Part shown: positions 1 through 9,747 of the stretch, piece by piece
Layout of the letters: each line of letters starts with the position of its first letter
Numbering within the stretch: position 1 is the stretch's first letter
Origin: a virus
Length of the DNA stretch: 64,000 bases
IMG/VR virus record: IMGVR_UViG_3300006192_000004
Coordinates: 1-64,000 of that record
Direction: 5' to 3' (one strand)
Notes under the pieces: model-generated
The model's input: the letters and a program-made list of their open reading frames with translations, nothing else
Database searches by the model: none
Told to the model about the DNA's origin: nothing
Made by a program: the position numbers and the translations under genes

Positions 1-21
1 CTCCTAAGATATAAAAATATA

Positions 22-43
22 GGGGGTACCCGAAGGCACCCCT
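22..43 (-). terminator. Intrinsic terminator with UUCG-type loop
   Basis: Read on the minus strand, an eight-pair GC-rich stem closes on a TTCG tetraloop and is followed by CTATATTTTT. It lies just past the stop codon at 58, so it ends the minus-strand operon that starts near 5556. Confidence 0.8.
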
Positions 44-57
44 CTATAGGATTTTAT

Positions 58-1716
58 TTAGGCTAGGTCGTTCTTAATAAACAACGGTGTGATACCTAGG
101 GTTTTATCCCCATCTACAGTTTCTAAAATCCAGCGTACCATGACGGTGTCTTGGTTGGTAAAGTTACCCATACCTACCGAGAGTGGAATATTAGAGCTGT
201 AGTCAGTGAGCACCACCTTGTCTGTCTCGACGTCATCGTAGATGAGTGAGAAGTGCGTTGGTGTTGGTGCTTGAGTCAGTACCGTGTTATCGTACAGTGG
301 TTCGATGGCATAGTAGAGTTCCGTTAACCAGTTCTCTAGAATACCAATGCCATTAGCAATGTTAATGGTGTCACCGATAGCATTACATGACGCCTTCAGG
401 TCTTGACCAAACATGTTAGTTTGATCTCCGATGTAGTCAATTAACCAGGTTTGTCCAGAGATAGCCCCTGGTTGGTCAATCGTAATATCCGTCTTCTGGG
501 TATGTACATACGTGCCATAGATAGTCGGTGAAATCGTACTCATGTCTAGACTAAACACCGCGTCTTGACGCGTCGTAAAGTCTGTACCAGATAATAACCC
601 ACCACCTTCCAACATCGCGTCTACGTCAGCCGTAACTTCTGTAAACAAATCCCCTTCTAGGTTTACTAAGAAATAGCGATAGCTATAACTAGTGGTACCC
701 GCATCCCATACTGGAACAATGAAGATTTTCAGACTGAATGAACTGTCACGTGCGATATTCGCCAGTTTATAGACATGAGAGATTGACGGTGACCCGTTAA
801 TGCTCCCATTGATAAACTTCTCATTTAGACTAGGGTAGTACTGCAGCACTACGCTGGTCGGTGTACCTACGTAAGACGTATCGAAGTTGTTCAGTCCACG
901 TAGGACCATTTTCACTCCGTCAATTCCTACTTCGGTTTCACTGCCGTCATTATAGTGCAGTACCCCTTTTAGAAGGGCCACGTTCAGTGGCGTACCCACG
1001 GTGTTTTCAATGAGGTCTTCCTGAGTATCAGACAGGGCGTCTCCTCGTAGGGAGATACTGTCGATGTATTTCTCAGAAATATCGCCAGGTCTAAAACCTG
1101 CAGAACTCGATACCAAAAATGGCTGTTTGCTATAGACGCCATTAGAGTCGGTATAAAATACTGCAGTAACCACCTCACCAGCTTCAATCGCCTTAGTGGT
1201 TTTAAACTGTACTGGTCGCTTAATGGTGCCCTCTGCATTAATAAGCTCTAGAGGGACTTGGTCACCGATAAGATCGCCTGAACCATTGTAGACTTCAGAA
1301 ATGACCTCTCCATTGATAGAGGTGTCTGTGCCACGGAAGAATACGCAGCGCGTAGGCTCACTCCCATAACAGACAAACCGACCGTCAACACTAAGGATAG
1401 CTGGACTAACGCTAGTATCGATAAAGATTTTAGTAGCCGCCGAAGGCTGGTAATCTGACAGTGCTGTAATAAGAGAAGTAGACTCTGTGTTAAAGCGGCT
1501 GTCCTGACTGAAACGACTGATAAGCTGCAATACTGGAATGGATTCCTCGTTTACCGATAGCACACGATAGATGCCGACATCCCAGTCAATTACCATGTCG
1601 TTAACATTAGGGCGCCACACTTCTTTAGAAGGCGGCTCACCGAAGTACAAATCGCTAATATGCCAAATATTAAAACGGTTCGTGTCCGGTGTATGGATAT
1701 ATAGACTTGAAGCCAT
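58..1716 (-). CDS. Probable virion structural protein (552 aa)
   Basis: No named domain is recognised. The 552-residue protein is rich in beta-prone, Thr/Ser/Gly/Asp segments and has no signal peptide or membrane helix, which fits a virion component. The start ATG follows a GGGGA purine tract, and the upstream gene stops about 15 nt before it, so the two are co-transcribed. It is the last gene of a three-gene minus operon divergent from the tail sheath gene, which suggests a tail or baseplate role. The function is inferred from context only. Confidence 0.6.
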   Translation of the reverse strand: MASSLYIHTPDTNRFNIWHISDLYFGEPPSKEVWRPNVNDMVIDWDVGIYRVLSVNEESIPVLQLISRFSQDSRFNTESTSLITALSDYQPSAATKIFIDTSVSPAILSVDGRFVCYGSEPTRCVFFRGTDTSINGEVISEVYNGSGDLIGDQVPLELINAEGTIKRPVQFKTTKAIEAGEVVTAVFYTDSNGVYSKQPFLVSSSAGFRPGDISEKYIDSISLRGDALSDTQEDLIENTVGTPLNVALLKGVLHYNDGSETEVGIDGVKMVLRGLNNFDTSYVGTPTSVVLQYYPSLNEKFINGSINGSPSISHVYKLANIARDSSFSLKIFIVPVWDAGTTSYSYRYFLVNLEGDLFTEVTADVDAMLEGGGLLSGTDFTTRQDAVFSLDMSTISPTIYGTYVHTQKTDITIDQPGAISGQTWLIDYIGDQTNMFGQDLKASCNAIGDTINIANGIGILENWLTELYYAIEPLYDNTVLTQAPTPTHFSLIYDDVETDKVVLTDYSSNIPLSVGMGNFTNQDTVMVRWILETVDGDKTLGITPLFIKNDLA

Positions 1717-1731
1717 TGGTTTTCATCCCCA

Positions 1732-4605
1732 TTACGCGATGGTAAAGTCGCGGTTAATTTGTATACGCCCGTCAAAGAAATACTCACTGCATTTTGCTAG
1801 GAAGTTGACTGCCCTTGCTGGCAGCGCAATGGCTTCTAGTTCACAGTGCCCATAACCAGTAATAAAGTCATGGTTTTGCGTATCGTCATAGACTGGGTCA
1901 TAATGAAAGAGATACTGATAGTCCCGAGTAAGAAAATCGACCGCCGCTTCACTTAAGTCAGCGCTGGTCAGGTTGATTTCCCCGGCTTGAATAGCCTTAG
2001 TAAGCGCTGATATAAATGGACTGACGACTCTGTGCTGCCTAGGGATATTAATCGGTCCTTTAAGTTCATATGACGGACTGAGTGCCTCTAGGTAAGCAGA
2101 GATGGTCGATGTCATAGTCCGACTATCTGCTTCATTTTCAGCGAGGGTCTGCGCGACAAAACGAGAAATGACATTGGCAGTACTGGTGAACTGATAAGTA
2201 CTGGCATTTGCTGGAGGAGCAGATAGTGGCAATCCTGGGGTAAGCTGATAGTCAGCCCCCAAAGCCAGCGGAATAAACGTATCGGGTTCTTCCTCAATGC
2301 CATCTACGGCAACACTTCGTACTAGTACAGTATCTTTACCGGCGTGAATCTTCACGTGGCGGGTAACCCCATTATCATCATAGGTAAAATGACTAAGTTC
2401 CCATACACGTAACCACAATGTCTCATCAAAGACCTGGGTTGCGCCAACGCCACCTAATGGCGCAACATACAGAACACGGTCATAGACGACAGGTGTGTAC
2501 TCTACATACTCAGTCCCTTCCCTCCACGACACTAGAGTCCCGGTAGAAAATCTAACCGCGTATTCCCCACGATAGTCCTCAGCAAGCCATACTTGACTTA
2601 CATCCGTCTTACGGCCATTAATAAACAACGTCTGATTGCGGTTCTTAACCAAATCAATATCGTTATCGTGATTCACCATTCCTTCCACGACAAAGCCATA
2701 TTGACCTGCTTCGCTATCCTTAGGTAAACCATGGGCAATAAAACGAACGTGGGCAAGTTGTGGATTAGAGTCTACATCGGTTTCTAAATCGATGTACTCT
2801 TTCGTGGTTAGGTACAACTTAAAGCCATCCACGAAATAATCCAATCCCGGTACAGCACGTTGGTTATCTATCCATACATCTACTCGACCAAAGTCATGTT
2901 TAGATGATGGAAGGGTGCCATTCGCAAAGATATCGATTGGTGTACAGAGTGAACTGTAGGGAATGGTAAGCTCACGATGCGTGTAATGCCCAGCACTGCG
3001 TTTTAGTTTAGAAGTACTGTTATGAGTCGATGACCACTCTATCGCCCCTGTAGAGGCGGTATACGTGTAATCTGCCCCTTGTGTGGCAATTACCCATTGC
3101 TGTGTCGCACCGACATAATAAAACCGCTCTTCATCAAAGATACCTGGAATATCATTTCCTAACACCACGGGTAAGTCCATTGCTACTGGAGTCGTGATTA
3201 GGTTACCACAGTAGACAAGGATATCTGCAACATCCCCTACTGGGGTATGGACCCCGATACCAAAACTTGCCTCAGTATAGACTTGCTGGCTTAGGTATTC
3301 GCCATTGGAATCTAGATTAACCACAAGGCAGCCTTGCTTTGCCATTTCTGGTAAAATCCATGCCCCTGCATTTTTAACCGGTAACTGTACAGCACGTTGA
3401 AGCCCGTAGTAATTATAGACCTGATGCACGTCCTCTTCCGTTAATGCCGTACCTACACTTCCTAGCCATTTCATGAACGGAGAGTTTTCCAGCTCAGCCG
3501 CTTTCCAGCGTGTTAAGCTACCGTAGCTTCCGGTAAGAATGCGATAGCGGTCAGCCGCATCAATATTATAAAAGTCACCGAGGTAAGACCCGTCACCGAT
3601 ATCGGTTGTAATCGCTACCGTTTTACGCAGGTATACTCGAACAAAAGCCGAGGAGTAGTTAATCTCTCCATTTTGCTCTAAGATGACTTCGGATAGGCGT
3701 GTACCATCTAAACTCCAGTCACGATAAGTGACTTGACTTAAATCCGATACGCGTTGACGATCATAGTAGCAACCTTTCTTCTTACCATTTAAATCAACGG
3801 AGTATAAGAAGATTTCGATATCGTCATAGAACACTAAGTCAGTATCTACGTAACCGGGCGTTACCAACAACAGTTTAGAGACTTGATCTTTAATGCTAGT
3901 AAAGGAAGTTAGGTTCTTCAACTGGACATCGTAGTACTGAATACCCGATGAGTCCCATATGTACTGGAGGTTATCGCCAATAGCAATGTCGTTAACTGTC
4001 GGCTTATCTGTAAGATAACCGTTTTTAAACCACCATGTCGTACCGCTGTTTGCATATCCAGAAGTATTGTATACTGACAGTAGAGCCGCGGCTTCAGTCC
4101 CATCTGTCGCAAAAATGCCGTCTGTTTCAATACCGCCATAGGCACTGCCTTCTACAGTACTAAAGAACGCATTACTGTAAAAACGAACATAGAGGTCAGT
4201 ATCTGTTTTCATTAACGCTGCATTGGATGCCATCTCTACGGCAAACAAAAGGTTATTGTTATTAAGACGAATTACCTTTACCGTAGACGTCATAAGCATA
4301 CGATGACGTATCATTGGAAATGCGATCACGTCCTCCTGGGACATGACTTCTTTAAGAGAACGCCACACTGAGTTATCTAAGTCTAACCCAATAAATCGAG
4401 GCGGCAGTTGCCCATACTCATAAAGCATCCATCGATGGGTGGTATCGGGAACCGGATAGCTACTGTAAGGCGTACGGTAAGCCCCTATGGTTCCTCGTGC
4501 AGAGGTTACTTGTTTTGGCTTAATTAGGACCTGTCTATCCTGGGCAGGGTTTGCCCAGGCATTTGTCAGTGCGTCTCGAATTAAGGCCGTTGATAAATCA
4601 ATCAT
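1732..4605 (-). CDS. Large probable virion structural protein (957 aa)
   Basis: A 957-residue soluble protein with no motif I can name. It has many Tyr/Asp/Thr-rich beta segments, a tryptophan-rich amino-terminal third, and no membrane helix or coiled coil. Its start follows an AGGGG ribosome binding site 18 nt after the preceding gene. Size, composition and position next to the tail genes suggest a baseplate or tail-associated structural protein; this is inference. Mass spectrometry of virions would decide it. Confidence 0.6.
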   Translation of the reverse strand: MIDLSTALIRDALTNAWANPAQDRQVLIKPKQVTSARGTIGAYRTPYSSYPVPDTTHRWMLYEYGQLPPRFIGLDLDNSVWRSLKEVMSQEDVIAFPMIRHRMLMTSTVKVIRLNNNNLLFAVEMASNAALMKTDTDLYVRFYSNAFFSTVEGSAYGGIETDGIFATDGTEAAALLSVYNTSGYANSGTTWWFKNGYLTDKPTVNDIAIGDNLQYIWDSSGIQYYDVQLKNLTSFTSIKDQVSKLLLVTPGYVDTDLVFYDDIEIFLYSVDLNGKKKGCYYDRQRVSDLSQVTYRDWSLDGTRLSEVILEQNGEINYSSAFVRVYLRKTVAITTDIGDGSYLGDFYNIDAADRYRILTGSYGSLTRWKAAELENSPFMKWLGSVGTALTEEDVHQVYNYYGLQRAVQLPVKNAGAWILPEMAKQGCLVVNLDSNGEYLSQQVYTEASFGIGVHTPVGDVADILVYCGNLITTPVAMDLPVVLGNDIPGIFDEERFYYVGATQQWVIATQGADYTYTASTGAIEWSSTHNSTSKLKRSAGHYTHRELTIPYSSLCTPIDIFANGTLPSSKHDFGRVDVWIDNQRAVPGLDYFVDGFKLYLTTKEYIDLETDVDSNPQLAHVRFIAHGLPKDSEAGQYGFVVEGMVNHDNDIDLVKNRNQTLFINGRKTDVSQVWLAEDYRGEYAVRFSTGTLVSWREGTEYVEYTPVVYDRVLYVAPLGGVGATQVFDETLWLRVWELSHFTYDDNGVTRHVKIHAGKDTVLVRSVAVDGIEEEPDTFIPLALGADYQLTPGLPLSAPPANASTYQFTSTANVISRFVAQTLAENEADSRTMTSTISAYLEALSPSYELKGPINIPRQHRVVSPFISALTKAIQAGEINLTSADLSEAAVDFLTRDYQYLFHYDPVYDDTQNHDFITGYGHCELEAIALPARAVNFLAKCSEYFFDGRIQINRDFTIA

Positions 4606-4623
4606 GGTGCGCCCCTAAAATGG

Positions 4624-5556
4624 TTAGATGATTTCCTTTGCCCAACTGGTTAAGGTCTCCATTTTCACACGTCGACGCTTACAGGCTTCTACAGCCATTC
4701 CTATCTTGGTGCGTCGATAGACCCCTAGGGTCATCGCCATATTGGCCATGTAGGCTAACATAGGCGGATACTCAATAGCCGTACCGGCAATGTCTTGTGC
4801 ACCCCAACCCATCCAGCTCGCGGATACCGTCAGGATAATTAACGCCGAACTGTCTAAACGTATTGCCGGTGTATCTAGATAGAGGTTAAGCCCAGTCAAC
4901 CAGTTATTTAAGTCGCTTTTACCTACGGCAATCAGGTTGTTAAGAACCTTAATAAAGTTCTCATCTTCCATAACGCTAGTAACAAAGTCACGCGGCATTT
5001 TAAGTTGAGTCACTGCAAACTTAAATAGGACTTCACCGAGATAATCTGCATCGACTTGTTTTAAGTCGTCCGCCGTAAACATAAGGGTACGGTAATAACA
5101 TGCTAGATAAATGCGAATAATTTCTTGCTGGGCAATGGTAGGACCGTGGCGTTGAGTAATGGATTGAACCATCCATTCCGCAAAAAGAATGGACAGTTCG
5201 GGTAAGACAGATTCATAGAGACTTGGCTCTTCAATCCAACTGTGCATGTATTTAGCACGCATCGCTAAAGCATCAAGTTCACGCTGCTGACGAATCTTAC
5301 CGTCTGCCCCTTCGAATGCACGTGTGTCAACTACCGTATAGAACTTGTCTCGGTAAGTAAAAGAAACCGGTAAACGGAAAGGCAGGAGTTCATCAGTCGT
5401 AATCTCAGGAGAGATTTTAAAGAGGTTTTCTTTCTCTCCGAAAGGAAGAATATTGTCACTGCGTCTTAGAATGTTTTTAATGGAGAAATCCATGGCTTCA
5501 GTAAAAAGGTTTTTAAACTGACGCCCGTAGGTAGTTTCATATGCTGTATCAATCAT
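4624..5556 (-). CDS. Probable virion protein (310 aa)
   Basis: First gene of the minus operon divergent from the tail sheath. The 310-residue product is mostly helical in appearance, with a basic carboxyl end (cluster YRRTKIG...KRRRVKM). Hydrophobic stretches near residues 235-250 and 265-280 are too broken by polar residues to be clear membrane spans. No family is recognised. The ribosome binding site is weak (CTGGATAT). A neck or baseplate role is possible given the neighbours. Confidence 0.55.
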   Translation of the reverse strand: MIDTAYETTYGRQFKNLFTEAMDFSIKNILRRSDNILPFGEKENLFKISPEITTDELLPFRLPVSFTYRDKFYTVVDTRAFEGADGKIRQQRELDALAMRAKYMHSWIEEPSLYESVLPELSILFAEWMVQSITQRHGPTIAQQEIIRIYLACYYRTLMFTADDLKQVDADYLGEVLFKFAVTQLKMPRDFVTSVMEDENFIKVLNNLIAVGKSDLNNWLTGLNLYLDTPAIRLDSSALIILTVSASWMGWGAQDIAGTAIEYPPMLAYMANMAMTLGVYRRTKIGMAVEACKRRRVKMETLTSWAKEII

Positions 5557-5771
5557 GATTATATCCAGAGTGTAAGAAAAACAGATTAGCTAGGCCTGTT
5601 TTTATTTAATACCAATCTTATAGAGTTTACCCTGCTGTAATAAGGTGAACACTAATCAGTCTGTTAAAAAGTGACTCGTGGCGGAGTTACGCCCTAGGGT
5701 ATTCCCTATGGGATTTAGCCGCTTTAACGTTAGAGCAAACAAGTTTATAAACTGTCTTGAGGATTTCATAG
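5557..5771. promoter_or_regulatory. Divergent intergenic region before the tail sheath gene
   Basis: These 215 bp separate the minus structural operon from the plus sheath-tube operon and must hold both start signals. Visible are an AAAACAG...CTGTTTT inverted repeat near 5580-5607, a CCCTAGGG/CCCTATGGG near-repeat around 5692-5711, and the sheath ribosome binding site GAGGA just before 5772. CCCTATGGG contains TATG, a tetranucleotide I recall from PhiKZ late promoters. No gene is seen here. Confidence 0.45.
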
Positions 5772-7805
5772 ATGTCTCTTAATAAAAGTACTCCAAGAGC
5801 AGTATTCAAAGGCTGGCAAGATTTGTCAACCCGTGCGTTACCTGCAGAGCGCGACGAGTTGCCTATCCACTTACCACGCTTTTTCCTTCGTACACCAAAA
5901 GGTCCTGAGACGGATGAGTTGGTGGTTGGCGCAGATTTCCTACGTATGTATGGTAAAGATGCCGCAGACGAACTGAAAGAATACTTCTCACACCAAACCG
6001 TAGCCGCACTCACAGCTAACGCTGCGGGTAATGCTTTTTATGTCCACCGTATCCTAAGTGAAACGGCTAAGAAAGGGCGCTTTGTACTAAGCGCAGAAGT
6101 CGTAGTTCAAACATTCGAAGAATACGTACGTGCTACCGATGGCACTGTTACTTCGGATGAGAACGGCCCTATTACCAACAGTGGTGTAACCTTTGATGGT
6201 TCTTTAATCCGCTGGACAGTATCCCCAGTCGATGAACTCGAAGCCGGTGCGATTCCAAATCAAACTCCGGGTACCTTAGTGGGTAAAGTCGGTGAAGAAT
6301 CGACTATTTACCCTATTTTAGAATTCGAAGCGTCTTCTAAAGGTAAATACGGCAATAACATCGGCATGCGTATGTCGGTACCACATTTGAAAACGGCTGA
6401 CCCAGCCGATGCATTTGTAGTAGAAGACCAAAACACCATGATGTACCGCTTTGCGATCGTTGAGCGTGAAACTGCAGAAAGTACACCTGTCGTGGTTCCT
6501 TCTATTAATGCTGACCGTTCGATTGATGTGAGCTTTAAGCCAGGTGTTACTAATAAGAACACGGGTCAAACATTTGGTCTAGAGCGTCTAGTGGAAGACT
6601 GGCAAGACTTTACAGCGGGTCAAGTCAAGCGCTATGGTCCTTTTGGTCAAATCTACTTCTACGAAGATAACCTAAAAACTATCCTCGATGCCATTAAGGT
6701 AACTGAAGAAGCAGAAACGGGCACGGCCATTGCCGACGCACATCTAATCAACCCATTTACCGCGATTAGCTGGGAAGGTATCGAGCACGAAACCGTGCGT
6801 CTATCATCGGACTCTGTTGCCCTAAATAGCGCAACAACACACTACTTAAAAGGTGGTGATGACGGTGACATGACAGATGCTACGTACGACGATCTTGTAC
6901 GCAGTGAGCTTGAAACTGGTTGGGAAAACCCACTGAACCCTGTAAAGGACATGTTGCGATTCCCATTCTCAGTAATGTACGACACTGGCTTTACATTAGA
7001 CACTAAGAAATCAATGTTGGCGACTCTAGGTCAAAGACCGGACATCCACGTTGGTATCTGTACACATGTCGAAGGTACGGTTCCAAATGACATTGCTGCT
7101 GAAAGCTCAGTAGCGTTAGTGCTACTTAACGCCGCACGTCTGACTCCAGAGTCTAGCGTCTATGGTACGGGTGTCTGCCGTGCTACCATTACTCGCTCTG
7201 TAGGTACATGGACGTCTTCTTTACGTAAACGTACCGTACCACTCATCATTGACTTAATCCATAAACGTGCTAAGTACCTAGGTGCTGGTAGCGGCATTAT
7301 GAAGTCGGTTGAGTCTTATGACGAGTACCCAGCAAAACTGGTTACTGAGTTGTCAGGTGTGACTAACACGTATGTGCCACAGACACCAAAAGACAACTTC
7401 TGGGATTATGGCGTCAACGGTGTTGAATACCTAGGCCGTACTGAAATCGGTTGGCCGGCTATTCAGTCCATCTATGAGAACAGTACTTCGGTACTAAACT
7501 CAGACATCGTGATGCAAATCATGGTGGATGTGACTAAACAAGCAGCACTGACTTGGGCACAGACGTCAGGTGGTTCTAAAGAGACAGATTCCCAATATCA
7601 TCAACGTGTAGAAGAAACGTTCGATGGTAAAGTCGCTAACCGTTACGACGGTCGCGTGACGATTCGTGGAACGTCTTATAAGACCGCCGCCGACGAACTG
7701 CGTGGATATAGCTCTAACATGGACATTGAAGTCTATGCAGATGTTATGCGCACTGTTCAGCAATTTAACATCATCGCTCGTCGCCGTAGCGACCTCGATG
7801 CGTAA
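5772..7805 (+). CDS. Contractile tail sheath protein
   Basis: The 677-residue product is close in size to PhiKZ-type tail sheaths and lies 15 nt before the tube gene, the usual sheath-tube order. It begins with a short extension and a compact domain (PRFFLRTPKGPETDEL), has a variable middle (residues about 120-330), and ends in a helical-plus-beta domain with NRYDGRVTIRGTS followed by DIEVYADVMRTVQQFNI, like the sheath carboxyl domain that packs on the tube. It would polymerise around the tube and contract at infection. The start follows GAGGA. The family call rests on order, size and general resemblance. Confidence 0.82.
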   Translation: MSLNKSTPRAVFKGWQDLSTRALPAERDELPIHLPRFFLRTPKGPETDELVVGADFLRMYGKDAADELKEYFSHQTVAALTANAAGNAFYVHRILSETAKKGRFVLSAEVVVQTFEEYVRATDGTVTSDENGPITNSGVTFDGSLIRWTVSPVDELEAGAIPNQTPGTLVGKVGEESTIYPILEFEASSKGKYGNNIGMRMSVPHLKTADPADAFVVEDQNTMMYRFAIVERETAESTPVVVPSINADRSIDVSFKPGVTNKNTGQTFGLERLVEDWQDFTAGQVKRYGPFGQIYFYEDNLKTILDAIKVTEEAETGTAIADAHLINPFTAISWEGIEHETVRLSSDSVALNSATTHYLKGGDDGDMTDATYDDLVRSELETGWENPLNPVKDMLRFPFSVMYDTGFTLDTKKSMLATLGQRPDIHVGICTHVEGTVPNDIAAESSVALVLLNAARLTPESSVYGTGVCRATITRSVGTWTSSLRKRTVPLIIDLIHKRAKYLGAGSGIMKSVESYDEYPAKLVTELSGVTNTYVPQTPKDNFWDYGVNGVEYLGRTEIGWPAIQSIYENSTSVLNSDIVMQIMVDVTKQAALTWAQTSGGSKETDSQYHQRVEETFDGKVANRYDGRVTIRGTSYKTAADELRGYSSNMDIEVYADVMRTVQQFNIIARRRSDLDA

Positions 7806-7820
7806 CCGGAGGCCGGATAA

Positions 7821-8681
7821 ATGTCACAGGTTTTATTAGACAGCGCCCACAGTTTGAACCGTAATTCAAACTCAGGTGTGGCTGACCCACGTGTGGGCGG
7901 TCAAAACGGCTTCATCCCTGATTTTGCTAACTGGGCAAATGCAGGTAAACTGGTTAAGGGCCGCTTAATTGCGGTTCTTATTCAAGAACCTACAGGTATG
8001 CAGCTACAGGATGACGGTACGGACCGCATTGCCTTTTTAAAGGCAATGGTTGAATTGTTACCAAAATCCATTACGGGCCTCGTACGTTCTAAGAACGCCG
8101 AATTCTTAGAAACAATTGCATCCAATGGCGGCGAGATGTTTGAAACGGTAACTAAGGTTACTCGTGACCGTTCTACTCCTACTTTCGTATGGGACGAGTT
8201 AGACGGTAAGCCGATTACTCGCATCATCGAAGACTGGATGGATGAGTTAATGCAAGAAGGCGACTTAGGTCACCCTTCAATCATTAATAAACCGTCGTAT
8301 GAAGAAGCAGGTTCGCCTGCGATTACTCCAGACTTCCAGTCAATGGTTGTGTTGTTTATTGAACCTAACCGTTCAATGACAGGTGTAACTTCAGCGTTCC
8401 TGTGCTCAAACATGATGCCTAAGGGCTTTACAGACGAATCGCAACGTGCGGTAGGCGAAGCCTTAGAAGGTCTAGAACAGTCAGTAGAGTTCACGGCATT
8501 TACTATGGTAGGCGACGCCGTTAACGCAATGGCCATGGAGTATTTGGATTCAGTGAATAAGCAGGGCCTAGCGCCACGCTCATTAACTGCATTTACTTCA
8601 GGGCTATCGGTTAACGTAGCGGATGATGCTGTGCCTATTGGTGGGCGTGCTGCTGTAAACAACGTAGCATCTAGCTTGTAA
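7821..8681 (+). CDS. Tail tube protein
   Basis: The 286-residue product is encoded immediately after the sheath with a strong GGAGG site. It starts with an Asn/Ser-rich flexible segment, then FANWANAGKLVKGRLIAVLIQEPTGMQL, resembling PhiKZ-like tube proteins. It would stack as rings forming the inner DNA conduit. The operon ends at a strong bidirectional terminator 17 nt after the stop, which is consistent with a high-level late transcript. Confidence 0.8.
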   Translation: MSQVLLDSAHSLNRNSNSGVADPRVGGQNGFIPDFANWANAGKLVKGRLIAVLIQEPTGMQLQDDGTDRIAFLKAMVELLPKSITGLVRSKNAEFLETIASNGGEMFETVTKVTRDRSTPTFVWDELDGKPITRIIEDWMDELMQEGDLGHPSIINKPSYEEAGSPAITPDFQSMVVLFIEPNRSMTGVTSAFLCSNMMPKGFTDESQRAVGEALEGLEQSVEFTAFTMVGDAVNAMAMEYLDSVNKQGLAPRSLTAFTSGLSVNVADDAVPIGGRAAVNNVASSL

Positions 8682-8697
8682 TAAAAAAAATAAGATG

Positions 8698-8738
8698 ACT
8701 CTTTCCTCTCTAGTGCCTAGGCACTAGAGAGGAAGAGT
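8698..8738. terminator. Bidirectional terminator between convergent operons
   Basis: A near-perfect inverted repeat (left arm ACTCTTTCCTCTCTAGTG, matching right arm) separates the tail tube gene (plus) from a minus-strand operon. A/T tracts on both sides allow it to act in both directions. Confidence 0.85.
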
Positions 8739-8742
8739 TCTT

Positions 8743-8922
8743 TTATGGTTCTGGTTCTGGGGGAACCGCATCTTCCATATCGATGAGATGGGTAGGGTCA
8801 AAGAAGTACTCATCGAAATCGATGTTCCCTAACACATCGACCGGCTCTTCATCTTCTTCAATAAAAAGAATAGGAGCAAATACATCCATGAGCTCACCAG
8901 AAATCGGGTCTTTCATGGTCAT
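8743..8922 (-). CDS. Small acidic protein (59 aa)
   Basis: An open frame starts MTMKDPISGELMD and ends in PPEPEP before TAA. It is strongly acidic (IEEDEEP, DFDEYFFD) with no recognisable domain. Its ATG overlaps the TGA of the preceding gene (ATGA), indicating translational coupling and supporting a real gene. Small acidic phage proteins are often inhibitors or DNA mimics, but nothing here proves that. Confidence 0.65.
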   Translation of the reverse strand: MTMKDPISGELMDVFAPILFIEEDEEPVDVLGNIDFDEYFFDPTHLIDMEDAVPPEPEP

Positions 8923-9164
8923 GTCGCCGCCCCTTCCTGAAGTTCGCGTAATACCTGTTCCGCTTGAGTAATTTGCATGGTAATACTTTCAATGGTGCAG
9001 TCACCACTGACCGGAGTAATTTTAGTTTTGCAGTACGGGACTTTCCCTACGTACTTTTTCTTTAATTGGCTAATGCGGTTAGTTAATCGCATGAATTTTG
9101 CAATCAGCGCAACGCGCTCATTGTTAACTTGTTTAGGAGTTTCCAATCGTCCTAGATATATCAC
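8919..9164 (-). CDS. Small helical protein (81 aa), GTG start
   Basis: The frame begins with GTG preceded by AAGGA at good spacing; there is no suitable ATG. The sequence has a basic, helical amino half (RLTNRISQLKKKYVGK), then a pair of cysteines (YCKTK, GDCTIES) and a second helix (MQITQAEQVLRELQE). It may form a short coiled coil. It is coupled to the next small gene by an ATGA overlap. Function unknown. Confidence 0.65.
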   Translation of the reverse strand: MIYLGRLETPKQVNNERVALIAKFMRLTNRISQLKKKYVGKVPYCKTKITPVSGDCTIESITMQITQAEQVLRELQEGAAT

Positions 9165-9200
9165 GGCACTTTCCTTCTATTAATAAAAGCAGACTTTATT

Positions 9201-9230
9201 AGATGAGGGAAGGTTTTCCCTCCCTCATCT
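9201..9230 (-). terminator. Terminator after the 140-aa gene
   Basis: Ten-base perfect arms AGATGAGGGA / TCCCTCATCT enclose a ten-base loop, followed on the minus strand by an A/T-rich tract. It lies 15 nt past the stop at 9245. Confidence 0.75.
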
Positions 9231-9244
9231 AGCCAATAGGGACC

Positions 9245-9667
9245 TTACTCTTCTTCAGCGACGGTTTCTTCAGAAGTAATTAGCTGGGCAATATGGCTAT
9301 GTACCGCAGCAATACCATCTTTAGATGTACCGAAGTCATTCATAATGGCAGATGTCATGTAGTTATGACGCTCTTCCCCTTCGATAGTGACCTTTCTTTG
9401 AAAGAGATGTTCAAAGCCAATATGGTCACCGCCTTCAAATGCACCATTAACGGTATCATGAGGTGACGCATGTGCAAGTTCACCGGTAACCAATGCTGAA
9501 GCCGCCAGGTAATCCGTATTGTACTGATTGACTTTGTCTAGTTGTTCTTCAGTAACGCCTTCAGGTCTTAATTCCACATAGGTTTCTTTACCAGCTACAA
9601 TAAGACCATCGTCTTCACGTACTTTACCTTTTAGTAGTTTAGCTAGTGCGGATACTGTACTATTCAT
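9245..9667 (-). CDS. Uncharacterised early-type protein (140 aa)
   Basis: The chosen start is the ATG giving MNSTVSALAKL, placed after GAGAG; an in-frame GTG lies three codons upstream. The protein is soluble and acidic at its end (TSEETVAEEE), with histidines at ELAHASPHD and AVHSHIAQL. No family is recognised. It is a single-gene unit with its own promoter-like CCTATATTT about 40 nt upstream and its own terminator, an arrangement typical of an early host-interaction gene. Confidence 0.65.
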   Translation of the reverse strand: MNSTVSALAKLLKGKVREDDGLIVAGKETYVELRPEGVTEEQLDKVNQYNTDYLAASALVTGELAHASPHDTVNGAFEGGDHIGFEHLFQRKVTIEGEERHNYMTSAIMNDFGTSKDGIAAVHSHIAQLITSEETVAEEE

Positions 9668-9706
9668 AGTTTTCACTCTCTGATTGTGGGTTGATTATCA
9701 TTATGG

Positions 9707-9720
9707 AAATATAGGTTTTA
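9707..9720 (-). promoter_or_regulatory. Early-promoter-like element upstream of the 140-aa gene
   Basis: The minus strand reads GTAAAACCTATATTTCC, sharing AAACCTATAT with similar elements near 12282, 32023, 36525 and 60312. PhiKZ early promoters are described as carrying a TATATTAC-like AT-rich core. The position is about 40 nt before the ATG. Confidence 0.55.
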
Positions 9721-9747
9721 CTTGCTTTATAAATGCAACTGTCGCGT

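Noticed and set aside
8270-8662. 130-aa minus-strand ORF
   Set aside because: Antisense to the tail tube gene, no ribosome site.
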